DNA of 40,898 nt, taken from assembly GCA_900541665.1 (NCBI GenBank), contig UQKV01000018.1, forward strand, positions 1-40,898. Direction: 5' to 3'. This stretch comes from an uncultured Collinsella sp. (lineage in GTDB: Bacteria > Actinomycetota > Coriobacteriia > Coriobacteriales > Coriobacteriaceae). Positions within the stretch are counted from its first letter, which is position 1; the number at the start of each line of letters is the position of its first letter. The notes beneath the pieces were generated by a model. The model was not told where the DNA came from, did no database searches, and was given only the letters and a program-made list of their open reading frames with translations. This document shows positions 7,639 to 14,960 of the stretch, piece by piece. The translations under genes and the position numbers were made by a program.

Positions 7639-8988
7639 CTAGGCGGTGGCGCGACCTAGCCAGTTGCCGCTGTGGTGGTAGATGGTGAACAGCGTGGCCG
7701 TGATGAGCCAGGTTACGGGGTAGACCAGCAGTAGATGCTCGAGCGACGGATCGAAGGGCATGATCGCAAACACCCAAATCACTCTGAGTACGACGGTGCC
7801 AAAGATGGTGAGCATCATAGGCTGCAGACTCACGCCGGCGCCGCGGATGGAACCCGAGGCGTTCTCGATAATCGAGAAAATCGCATAGAACGGCGCAATG
7901 AAATGGAGGATGGTCGTGGTGTACGCCGAAATCGAAGCATCGTCGACAAACAGACGCGACAACGGACCCGAGAACACCAGCAGCACGGCAGACAGGCCAC
8001 CAATGAGCATAAACGACAGCACGAGCGACGTATGGTAGCCCTTGCGCATGCGCTCGTAGTTGCGCGCGCCAAAGTTCTGCGCCGAGAACGTAGTGATCGA
8101 TACGCCGAGCGCCTCGGTCACCATCCAGATAATGCCATCCAGGCGCCCAGATAGACCCCAAGCAGTCGTGACATCGGCGCCAAACGAATTAACCGACACC
8201 TGGATCAGCACGTTCGAGATCGAATAGGCAGCCGATTGAAAACCGAGTGGCAGACCACACGAGATCATACTCTTGCAAATACCGCGATCGATACCGAGCT
8301 TAGACAGCGAAAGACGCCATGCACCCGGAGCGCGCATCATGCGCAACACGATCATCGTTGCATTGGAGCAAATGGTCAGCGCCACTGCGATGCCGCAGCC
8401 CAGCGCCTCCATATGCAACACAGCGACAAAGATGATATCCAGCACCACGTTAACAAGGCAGCCAGAGGCAATGATCACGGCGGGCCCGCGCGTGTCGCCC
8501 ACGGCACGCAGCAGTGCGGTTCCCATATTCAGCAGCAGCGCCGCAACCATCGCGGCAAAATAACAGCGAGCATAGGCCACACCCTCGGCCAATAGTTCAT
8601 GCGGCGTGTTCATAAGCACCAGCATGGGCTCAACGAACACTATGCCAAGAATCGAGAAAGCGATACCGCCCACCAGCGCGAGCGTCATGGCTGTATGGAC
8701 CGAACGACTCAGTCGCTCATCATCGTGCTGGCCAAAATACTGACCGGTAATGACCGCGCAGCCGGCGCCGACGCCAACGCAAAAGCCAATGCAGAGCTCG
8801 GTGAGCACCATCGTGGCTTGAATGCCACCCAGCGCGAGCTTGCCGCCAAACTGGCCAACGATATACGTACCGATAAGCGTGTAGGCCTGCTGAAAAAACG
8901 AACTAAAAAAGATGGGAACGCACAGCGACAGCAGCTGTTGCCAAATGACACCCTGCGTTACATCGATAGCCGTAGATTTCTTAGCCAC
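7639..8988 (-). CDS. MATE family efflux transporter
   Basis: A polytopic inner-membrane exporter of the MATE family (Na+ or H+ coupled drug/metabolite antiport). About 449 aa, with a dozen hydrophobic stretches arranged as two halves. The first half begins GVIWQQLLSLCVPIFFSSFFQQAYTL, and the second begins ICKSMISCGLPLGFQSAAYS; both carry the typical P-x-x-x-x-x-x-x-Q pattern. I placed the start at GTG 8986-8988, preceded by GGGGAGGG; an ATG 33 nt upstream has no ribosome-binding site. The DinF/NorM-like subclass and substrate cannot be deduced. It is a single gene, with a possible promoter (TTGGCT, 18 nt, TATGTT on the minus strand, 9017-9046) directly upstream. Confidence 0.93.
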   Translation of the reverse strand: MAKKSTAIDVTQGVIWQQLLSLCVPIFFSSFFQQAYTLIGTYIVGQFGGKLALGGIQATMVLTELCIGFCVGVGAGCAVITGQYFGQHDDERLSRSVHTAMTLALVGGIAFSILGIVFVEPMLVLMNTPHELLAEGVAYARCYFAAMVAALLLNMGTALLRAVGDTRGPAVIIASGCLVNVVLDIIFVAVLHMEALGCGIAVALTICSNATMIVLRMMRAPGAWRLSLSKLGIDRGICKSMISCGLPLGFQSAAYSISNVLIQVSVNSFGADVTTAWGLSGRLDGIIWMVTEALGVSITTFSAQNFGARNYERMRKGYHTSLVLSFMLIGGLSAVLLVFSGPLSRLFVDDASISAYTTTILHFIAPFYAIFSIIENASGSIRGAGVSLQPMMLTIFGTVVLRVIWVFAIMPFDPSLEHLLLVYPVTWLITATLFTIYHHSGNWLGRATA

Positions 8989-9112
8989 ACGCCCTCCCCG
9001 CCAGCATACGTCAAACAACATAACGGCAATTTAAGACCAAAGCCAATACTAGCTTAGCACCGACTGGCGGCGACCGAAACACCCCGAATTAGAGCGCGGT
9101 GCGGAAAACTAC

Positions 9113-10027
9113 CTAGTGATACAAACCCGGCTGGTAGTGATACTCATTGCTCACGTGCGGGCACAGCTGCCAAAAGGCGACGGCGCTCGCCGCGGCCACG
9201 TTAAGCGAATCGACCCCGTGCGCCATCGGAATGCGCACCGCGTGGTCACAGCCGGCAATGGTCTTGGCGCCCAAGCCGGCACCCTCGGTACCCATAAAGA
9301 TTGCCAAGCGGTCAATCTCCTGCAGCACGGGATCGTCCAGCGATACGGAATCGTCCGTCAACGCCATAGCGGCACACGAAAAACCGGCATCGTGCAACGC
9401 GCTCAGGCCATCATGCGGCCACACACGAGCCTCGCTGCCAATGCGCGTCCACGGCACCTGAAACACGGTGCCCATGCTCACGCGGGCCGAGCGACGGTAC
9501 AGCGGGTCGCAGCACGTCGGGCTGACCAAAATACCGTCAACGTTCAATGCGGCAGCCGAGCGGAAAATCGCGCCAACATTGGTGTGATCGACAATACCCT
9601 CAAGCACGCACACGCGCACCGGACGATCCCCCGCCGCCTCGACGACGCCGCCCAAGAACTCATCAACCGGAATCTGACGCGGGCGACGGAACGCCGCCAG
9701 CGCGCCGCGCGTCACGTTAAAGCCCGTCAACTGCTCCATGAGCTCCATGGAGGCCACGAACACGGGAACCGGACCCGCTCCCTCGCGCACGACAAGCTGG
9801 TCAAACAGCGGCATCATCTGGTCGAGCCAGCGCTCGCCCAGAAGAAAGCTCACCGGCTCATATCCGGCGCGCACGGCACGCTCGATGACCTTGGCGCTCT
9901 CCGCAATAAAGATGCCCTTTTGCGGCTCCAGCACGCAGCGAAGCTCACGCTCGGTCAGTCGCACGTAGGCATCGAGCCGCTCGTCCTCGAGCGAATCAAT
10001 TCGCAGAACCTCAACGGCATCAGTCAT
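9113..10027 (-). CDS. SpoU/TrmH family RNA 2'-O-methyltransferase
   Basis: About 304 aa. The C-terminal half has the three SpoU (SPOUT) motifs: motif 1 NVGAIFRSAAAL, motif 2 IFMGTEGAGL, and motif 3 IPMAHGVDSLNVAAASAV. These form the trefoil-knot AdoMet site. The N-terminal part is a substrate-binding extension of the type seen in rRNA/tRNA guanosine methyltransferases (IFIAESAKVIERAVRAG). The RNA target (rRNA or tRNA) is not deducible. The start is uncertain. ATG 10025-10027 gives a clean N-terminus (MTDAVEVLRI) but sits far from the AAAGAAGGG element. An ATG 33 nt further upstream has no site at all. Downstream of folA on the same strand with a 109-nt gap. Confidence 0.9.
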   Translation of the reverse strand: MTDAVEVLRIDSLEDERLDAYVRLTERELRCVLEPQKGIFIAESAKVIERAVRAGYEPVSFLLGERWLDQMMPLFDQLVVREGAGPVPVFVASMELMEQLTGFNVTRGALAAFRRPRQIPVDEFLGGVVEAAGDRPVRVCVLEGIVDHTNVGAIFRSAAALNVDGILVSPTCCDPLYRRSARVSMGTVFQVPWTRIGSEARVWPHDGLSALHDAGFSCAAMALTDDSVSLDDPVLQEIDRLAIFMGTEGAGLGAKTIAGCDHAVRIPMAHGVDSLNVAAASAVAFWQLCPHVSNEYHYQPGLYH

Positions 10028-10136
10028 AGCAGCCAGCCCGCACCCTTCTTTACAGCACATCTATACCAAACGAGGCGACGCTAAGCGCCGCCCCATGCAT
10101 TCAATCAACCCGATGATACCGTTCACGCCAGACGAT

Positions 10137-10655
10137 TTACGCCTCGATGCGACGATACGTCACGAACTCATAATCGACGCCCTCGTCACCCTCACCGGCG
10201 GCAATCGTCGCGACCCCGCTACGCTGCGCAATCTCCCACGCGGGATCGGCGTCCAAGTCGGGAAAGTACGTGTCCACGGGATGGACGCAGTGGTTATGAG
10301 TGACCTCGGCCTCCACGCAGTACGGCAAAAACTGCCGATAGACATCGCCGCCACCGATCACCCAGGCAACGAGCTCATCGGCAACCGCAGAGAGCGCTTC
10401 GTCAACGCTATGCACCACGTCGACGCCCTCGTGGGTAAAGCCCATATCGCGCGTAAGCACGATATTGCGGCGGTTCTTGAGAGGACGCCCGCCGGGAAAA
10501 CTCAGCAGCGTCTTGCGTCCCATGATAACCGGGCAGCCCTTGGTGCAGGCCACAAAATGGCGCATATCGGCGCAATTGGACACCACCATGTCGCCCTCGC
10601 ACCCAATGCCCCAATCGTCACACACGGCGACGATAGCAGATAGCTTACACGTCAT
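10137..10655 (-). CDS. folA: Dihydrofolate reductase
   Basis: Reduces dihydrofolate to tetrahydrofolate with NADPH, regenerating the folate oxidised by ThyA. 172 aa, a normal length. Seen: LSAIVAVCDDWGIG at the N-terminus, the acidic residue in ADMRHF that lines the pterin pocket, the NADPH motif VIMGRKTLLSFP, and WVIGGGDVYRQFLP near the C-terminal third. The ATG at 10653-10655 follows AGGTGG; a GTG three codons earlier is a worse choice. The start lies 9 nt after the thyA stop, so thyA-folA is one operon. The segment just before ADMRHF (EGDMVVSNC) lacks the usual LPW tryptophan, a modest divergence in the substrate pocket. Confidence 0.95.
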   Translation of the reverse strand: MTCKLSAIVAVCDDWGIGCEGDMVVSNCADMRHFVACTKGCPVIMGRKTLLSFPGGRPLKNRRNIVLTRDMGFTHEGVDVVHSVDEALSAVADELVAWVIGGGDVYRQFLPYCVEAEVTHNHCVHPVDTYFPDLDADPAWEIAQRSGVATIAAGEGDEGVDYEFVTYRRIEA

Positions 10656-10664
10656 GAGCACCAC

Positions 10665-11513
10665 CTACACCGCAATGGGAATGTTCTTGACCTGCGGGCC
10701 GTGCTCATAGCCCTCGACGATCAGGTCATCGGTCGTAAACGCATAGAAGTCATGCACATCGGGGTTGAGCGTTACCTTGGGTGCCGCAAACTGCGGACGC
10801 TCGATAAGCTCGCGGACGATATCGACATGACGATCATAGATATGGGCGTCGGCGATCACGTGCAGCAGCTCACCGGGAATCATATCGACCGACTGCGCGA
10901 CCATCATCAGCAAAATGGCGTACTGGCACACGTTCCAGTTGTTCGCGGCCAAAATGTCCTGGCTGCGCTGGTTGAGAATCATGTTGAGCGTGGGCTTATC
11001 GTCCTGCGGACGCTGCGTCACGTTATACGTCACGCTGTACGCGCACGGATACAGGTGCATCTCGGACAAGTCGCTGAACACATAGGTGTTCGTCATAATG
11101 CGGCGGCTGTACGGCGTGTGCTTGAGGTCGTACAGCACGCGGTCCATCTGGTCAAAATCACCTTCGGCATAATGGCTCTTCTGCCCAATCTGATAACCGT
11201 AGGCCTTACCGATGGAGCCGGTCTCGTCGGCCCACTCGTCCCAAATATGGCTGTTGAGGTCATGGACGTTATTAGACTTCTTTTGATAGATCCACAGGAT
11301 CTCGTCCATCGCAGACTTAAGAGCCGTGCGACGCAGCGTAAGCGCAGGGAACTCCTCGCGCAGGTCGTAGCGCGCCGTGACGCCAAAGTTTTTAATGGTA
11401 TAGGCAGGGGTGCCGTCCTCCCACACCGGGCGGACCTTTTGGCCCTCGGTGGTGGTGCCATGGTCCAAGATATCGCGGCACATGGCTACAAACTGTTGAT
11501 CAGCTTTGCTCAT
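10665..11513 (-). CDS. thyA: Thymidylate synthase (ThyA type)
   Basis: Converts dUMP to dTMP using methylene-tetrahydrofolate; paired with folA downstream. 282 aa from ATG 11511-11513, which follows a perfect AGGAGGGTCA site; longer upstream readings run through non-coding sequence. Seen: the catalytic cysteine in LYPCAYSVTYNV, the nucleotide/folate-binding block NQRSQDILAANNWNVCQYA, and VIADAHIYDRHVDIV near the end (the usual HIY motif). The LYPC form resembles the Bacillus/phage-like ThyA branch more than the LPPC form of enteric bacteria; this is judged from memory of family sequences. A TACAAT -10 element lies upstream. Confidence 0.96.
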   Translation of the reverse strand: MSKADQQFVAMCRDILDHGTTTEGQKVRPVWEDGTPAYTIKNFGVTARYDLREEFPALTLRRTALKSAMDEILWIYQKKSNNVHDLNSHIWDEWADETGSIGKAYGYQIGQKSHYAEGDFDQMDRVLYDLKHTPYSRRIMTNTYVFSDLSEMHLYPCAYSVTYNVTQRPQDDKPTLNMILNQRSQDILAANNWNVCQYAILLMMVAQSVDMIPGELLHVIADAHIYDRHVDIVRELIERPQFAAPKVTLNPDVHDFYAFTTDDLIVEGYEHGPQVKNIPIAV

Positions 11514-11547
11514 TGACCCTCCTGTCAGTCGCCTACAAGCGAGATTC

Positions 11548-11553
11548 ATTGTA
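11548..11553 (-). promoter_or_regulatory. Putative thyA -10 element
   Basis: The minus strand reads GGGC-TACAAT-GAATC, a near-consensus -10 box about 35 nt ahead of the thyA ATG. No good -35 hexamer is visible at 16-18 nt spacing, so activator help or an atypical -35 is possible. Confidence 0.4.
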
Positions 11554-11596
11554 GCCCAGGCGCACGCGGCCCCACAGCCCAAACATAAGCCCTCAT

Positions 11597-11616
11597 TTTC
11601 TGACATATGCCAGAAA
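11597..11616. promoter_or_regulatory. Palindromic operator candidate 1
   Basis: TTTCTGACATATGCCAGAAA is an almost perfect 20-nt palindrome just upstream of the -35 box of the DUF134 gene. Its core TGACATATGCCA matches the second palindrome at 11654-11665 with one change. The cores are 53 bp apart, about five helical turns. Confidence 0.6.
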
Positions 11617-11620
11617 TTCA

Positions 11621-11648
11621 TTGCGCAAATCTGCACGTTCGCTATTCT
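11621..11648 (+). promoter_or_regulatory. Putative promoter of the DUF134 fusion gene
   Basis: TTGCGC (11621-11626), a 16-nt spacer and TATTCT (11643-11648) form a plausible sigma-70 promoter. It is bracketed by the two palindromes, with the expected start point inside palindrome 2. Confidence 0.5.
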
Positions 11649-11653
11649 ATTGT

Positions 11654-11665
11654 TGACATATGTCA
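11654..11665. promoter_or_regulatory. Palindromic operator candidate 2
   Basis: TGACATATGTCA, a perfect 12-bp palindrome at the expected transcription start and 14 bp before the ATG. A protein bound here would block initiation. It shares its core with the palindrome at 11597-11616. Confidence 0.6.
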
Positions 11666-11679
11666 GATAAGGAGTGCGC

Positions 11680-12444
11680 ATGGCAGGAAGACGCGAGAAA
11701 CTGCGCTACGTCGGGATCATCCCCGAATATCGCGGTTTTACCCCCGATGGCCTGGCGAGCGGCGATGCCATCGATATGACAGTCGACGAGCTCGAGGTGC
11801 TGCGCCTGTGCGACTTGGAAGGCCTTAACCAAGAGGCAGTCGCCCAACACATGGGCATTGCCCGCACCACGGTGGCGGCAATCTGCAGCCGCGCGCATCG
11901 CAAGGTGGCAAACGCGTTGGTCAATGGACGGGCGATTGTCATCGAGGGCGGCAATATCGCATACTCCCCCATCACCACGACAACGGCCGCATGGCCAGCA
12001 AAGGAGGTCGACACCATGAGGGTGGCAACCACGTACGACAACGGCAACATCTTTATGCACTTTGGCCGCAGCGAACAGTTCAAGATCTACGACATCCAGG
12101 ACGGCAAGGTGCTCAACGAGCAGGTCGTAGGCACCGGCGGCACCGGTCACGGCGCCCTGGCGGGCCTGCTCGCCAACGGCGGCGTGGACACGCTCATCTG
12201 CGGCGGCATCGGCGGCGGCGCCATCAACGCGCTTACCCAGGCCGGCATTAAGGTCTATGCAGGCGCCCAGGGTAACTGCGACGCATGCGTCGAGGCGCTC
12301 ATTGCCGGCACGCTCGCACAGACCGGCGAGGCCACCTGCGACTGCCACGGTCACGACCACGAGCACATCCATGAGCACGGCGGATCCTGCGGTTGCCACG
12401 GCCATCACGAGAACGAGGGAAACAAGGGCTGCGGCTGCCACTAG
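11680..12444 (+). CDS. DUF134 HTH regulator fused to NifX-type Fe-Mo cofactor domain and metal-binding tail
   Basis: 254 aa in three parts. Residues 1-90: DUF134, a DNA-binding domain with a sigma-region-4-like helix-turn-helix (LEGLNQEAVAQHMGIARTTVAAIC). Residues 113-215: dinitrogenase iron-molybdenum cofactor (NifX/NifY-type) domain (VATTYDNGNIFMHFGRSEQF, GHGALAGLLANGGVDTLICGGIGGGA). Residues 220-254: a His/Cys-rich tail (CDCHGHDHEHIHEHGG ... CGCHGHH ... CGCH), very likely metal-binding. ATG 11680 follows AAGGAG. A second, near-perfect site AAAGGAGGT (12000-12008) lies 7 nt ahead of an in-frame ATG (12016-12018, Met113), so a separate NifX-type protein may also be made. No nif genes are nearby; such proteins in non-fixers are thought to handle Fe-S or Mo clusters, but the true role is unknown. 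Twin palindromes at the promoter suggest autoregulation. Confidence 0.9.
   Translation: MAGRREKLRYVGIIPEYRGFTPDGLASGDAIDMTVDELEVLRLCDLEGLNQEAVAQHMGIARTTVAAICSRAHRKVANALVNGRAIVIEGGNIAYSPITTTTAAWPAKEVDTMRVATTYDNGNIFMHFGRSEQFKIYDIQDGKVLNEQVVGTGGTGHGALAGLLANGGVDTLICGGIGGGAINALTQAGIKVYAGAQGNCDACVEALIAGTLAQTGEATCDCHGHDHEHIHEHGGSCGCHGHHENEGNKGCGCH
12000..12018 (+). promoter_or_regulatory. Internal ribosome-binding site and start codon
   Basis: AAAGGAGGT, 7 nt, then ATG, in frame with the DUF134 fusion at Met113, exactly at the start of the NifX-type domain. It is the strongest Shine-Dalgarno in this locus, stronger than the one of the full-length start. Confidence 0.7.
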
Positions 12445-12496
12445 CGGCAAATGCCCTGGCGCCAAGACGTGCCATTCGCGCAACAAGCCACACAAC

Positions 12497-12536
12497 GACG
12501 AAGGCCGCCTGGAATACCATCCAGGCGGCCTTCGTC
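12497..12536. terminator. Bidirectional hairpin between the DUF134 gene and ffh
   Basis: A 17-bp perfect stem (12497-12513 with 12520-12536) with a 6-nt ATACCA loop between two converging genes. Neither side has a long T-run, so it may act as a weak terminator or mRNA end. Confidence 0.7.
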
Positions 12537-12556
12537 ATACACGACTCTGCCAGTCG

Positions 12557-14032
12557 CTACTTTTTATTGCGCATCTGCGCTTCCATCTGACGCAGCAGGT
12601 CCATATCGGACTTAGGACCACCCGTTCCCAGGCCGCCCAGGCCGCCCAGCCCCATGGCATCCAGGCCGGGAATATTGGGCATGCGCATCTTCTTGCCCTT
12701 CTTACCTTTTTTGCCCTTCTTGCCACCAGCCTGTGCCTGATTGGCCATCGTGCGCATGCGGCCCATCATCTTATTCATCTCGCCCCACTGCTTCATAAGG
12801 CTATTGACCTCGGTGGGGGTCACGCCGGCGCCCTTGGCAATGCGGGCACGGCGCTGGCCATTGATGATGGAGGGACGCAGGCGCTCCTCCTTGGTCATCG
12901 ACATGATAATGGCCTCATTCTTATCGAAGATGCCCTCGTCCAGGTTGCCACCCATCTGGTTGAGCGCACGCTGCCCACCGGGGAGCATGCCCAGGATGCC
13001 CTTCATGCCACCCATCTTCTTGACGGCCTTCATCTGGTCGAGCATGTCGTTCATGGTGAAGCCCTCGCGCAGCATGCGCTCGGCAGCCTCGAGCTGCTCG
13101 GCGTCGGCCGCCTCCTGGGCCTTCTCAATAATGCCGACAACGTCGCCCATGCCCAGAATGCGCTTGGCCATACGATCGGGATAGAACGGCTCCAGCGAAT
13201 TGGGTTTCTCGCCCATGCTCACGAACTTGATAGGCTTGCCGGTCACCTGGCGCACGGAAAGCGCGCCGCCGCCACGGGCGTCGCCGTCGAGCTTGGAGAT
13301 GATCACGCCGTCAAAGTCGGTGCGCTCGGCGAAGGTCGAGACGACGTTGACAATATCCTGGCCGGTCATGGCATCGACGACCATCAGCACCTGATCGGGC
13401 TTGACGGCCTTCTTGATGTCCACGGCCTCCTGCATCATCTGCTCGTCGATCTGCAAACGACCGGCGGTATCGACGATGACCACGTCACGCAGGTGGTCGA
13501 CGGCCTCCTGAATGGCGCCCTTGGCGATATCGACCGGGTGCTCGCCATCGCCACGGAAGACCGGTACGCCAATCTCTCCGCCGAGCGTGGCCAGCTGGTC
13601 GGCAGCAGCGGGACGGTAGACGTCGCACGCAGCGAGCAGCGGCGAGCGGCCCTGCTTCTTGAGCAGGTAGGCCAGCTTTACGGCCGCCGTAGTCTTACCG
13701 GAGCCCTGCAGGCCCACGAGCATGATGACATTAGGAATGCGGTTGCTAAAGACGAGCTTGCTCTCTGTGGAGCCAAGCATCTCGGTGAGCTCGTCGAGCA
13801 CGATCTTGACGACGTTTTGCGCCGGCGACAGCGACTCCATGACCTCTGCGGTCATGCAGCGCTCCTTGGTCTTGGCGACGAACTCCTTGACGACCTTGAA
13901 GTTGACGTCGGCCTCGAGCAGCGCCATGCGAATGTCGCGCATGGCCGAGGTGATATCGGCCTCGGTCAGCTTGCCCTTGCCACGCAGGCGGTCAAATGTG
14001 TCGTTGAGGCGATCGCTCAGGGAATCAAACAC
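12557..14032 (-). CDS. ffh: Signal recognition particle GTPase Ffh
   Basis: SRP54 homologue that binds signal sequences and 4.5S/scRNA and delivers ribosomes to FtsY. 491 aa, slightly long. Order: N domain (1-95), G domain with P-loop GLQGSGKT (107-114), DTAGRL, SKLDGDARGG, then the Met-rich M domain (about 300-435). It ends with an unusual tail: a KKGKKGKKGKK basic block followed by a Gly/Leu-rich stretch (GLGGLGGLG) and QMRNKK. Start is GTG 14030-14032 with AAGGAG overlapping the ftsY stop, so it is translationally linked to ftsY. The SRP RNA gene itself is not in this window. Confidence 0.97.
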   Translation of the reverse strand: MFDSLSDRLNDTFDRLRGKGKLTEADITSAMRDIRMALLEADVNFKVVKEFVAKTKERCMTAEVMESLSPAQNVVKIVLDELTEMLGSTESKLVFSNRIPNVIMLVGLQGSGKTTAAVKLAYLLKKQGRSPLLAACDVYRPAAADQLATLGGEIGVPVFRGDGEHPVDIAKGAIQEAVDHLRDVVIVDTAGRLQIDEQMMQEAVDIKKAVKPDQVLMVVDAMTGQDIVNVVSTFAERTDFDGVIISKLDGDARGGGALSVRQVTGKPIKFVSMGEKPNSLEPFYPDRMAKRILGMGDVVGIIEKAQEAADAEQLEAAERMLREGFTMNDMLDQMKAVKKMGGMKGILGMLPGGQRALNQMGGNLDEGIFDKNEAIIMSMTKEERLRPSIINGQRRARIAKGAGVTPTEVNSLMKQWGEMNKMMGRMRTMANQAQAGGKKGKKGKKGKKMRMPNIPGLDAMGLGGLGGLGTGGPKSDMDLLRQMEAQMRNKK

Positions 14033-14042
14033 TAGTCACTCC

Positions 14043-14960
14043 TTAATTGGACTCGCCCACCAGGGCGCGGCAGAAATCTTTGGCATTGAACTCCTGCAGG
14101 TCATCGACCTGCTCGCCCACGCCCACGCGCAGGATCGGGAGCTTGAGCTTCTCGGCCACGGCCATGGCGATACCGCCCTTAGCCGTGCCGTCGAGCTTAG
14201 TCATGATAATACCGTCCAAGCCCAGTGCCTCGTTAAACTCGAGCGCCTGGTTCAGACCGTTCTGGCCGGTGGCGGCATCGATCACGAGCACGACATAGAC
14301 GGGCATGGGACCGGCGGCCATATTGGCGGCGCGCTTACGCGTCACGTTGACCACCTTGGCAAGCTCGCGCATGAGCTCCGGGCTCGTGTGCAGACGGCCG
14401 GCGGTATCGATAAGCACCAGGTCGCTGCCGCGCTTGTCGGCCTCGTCGAGCACGTCATAGCACACGCTTGCCGGGTCGGAGCCGCGGTCGCGCTTGATGA
14501 CGGGAACGCCGGCGCGCTGGCCCCACACATCGAGCTGCTCGATGGCGGCAGCGCGGAACGTATCGGCAGAACCGATCACGACGTTCTTGCCGCGGGCGGA
14601 CATGGCGCTCGCGATCTTACCGACCGTGGTGGTCTTGCCGGCACCGTTGATACCGACAAACAGCACGCAGCTCGGCGTATCGGAGAACGGATCGCGCTCG
14701 ATAGGCACAAAGTGCTGCTCAAGCTGCTCGGCCAGGGCGCGACGGAGTTGCGGGGCGGTCTTGAGGTTCTTCTTGGCCGCGGCATCGCGCAGGTCATCGG
14801 AGACCTTGATGGCGACCTCGGCGCCCATGTCACCCATGACGAGGGTGTCCTCCAGGTCCTCCCAAAAATCCTCGTCGACCTCGCCGCCAAAGTAAAAGAC
14901 CTCGTTGAGGGCCTCGCGACTGCGCTCAAGTCCGCGCGAGAGAGCGTCAAAGAATCCCAT
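14043..14960 (-). CDS. ftsY: SRP receptor FtsY
   Basis: Membrane-associated SRP receptor GTPase, partner of Ffh. 305 aa: the NG core only, with FVGINGAGKT (102-110), DTAGRLHTS, and TKLDGTAKGG. It lacks the long acidic N-terminal region of E. coli FtsY, so membrane binding probably relies on the short N-terminal amphipathic helix (MGFFDALSRGLERS). The ATG overlaps the smc stop codon by one base (TAATG), implying translational coupling. Confidence 0.97.
   Translation of the reverse strand: MGFFDALSRGLERSREALNEVFYFGGEVDEDFWEDLEDTLVMGDMGAEVAIKVSDDLRDAAAKKNLKTAPQLRRALAEQLEQHFVPIERDPFSDTPSCVLFVGINGAGKTTTVGKIASAMSARGKNVVIGSADTFRAAAIEQLDVWGQRAGVPVIKRDRGSDPASVCYDVLDEADKRGSDLVLIDTAGRLHTSPELMRELAKVVNVTRKRAANMAAGPMPVYVVLVIDAATGQNGLNQALEFNEALGLDGIIMTKLDGTAKGGIAMAVAEKLKLPILRVGVGEQVDDLQEFNAKDFCRALVGESN

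Noticed and set aside
11653..11658. TTGACA as a -35 box for the DUF134 gene
   Set aside because: Only about 20 bp remain before the ATG, with no -10 box; the hexamer is part of palindrome 2.
12257..14035. 592-codon plus-strand frame overlapping the DUF134 gene end and ffh
   Set aside because: It begins inside the DUF134 gene in another frame and runs antisense through ffh; no start signal and no recognisable domain.
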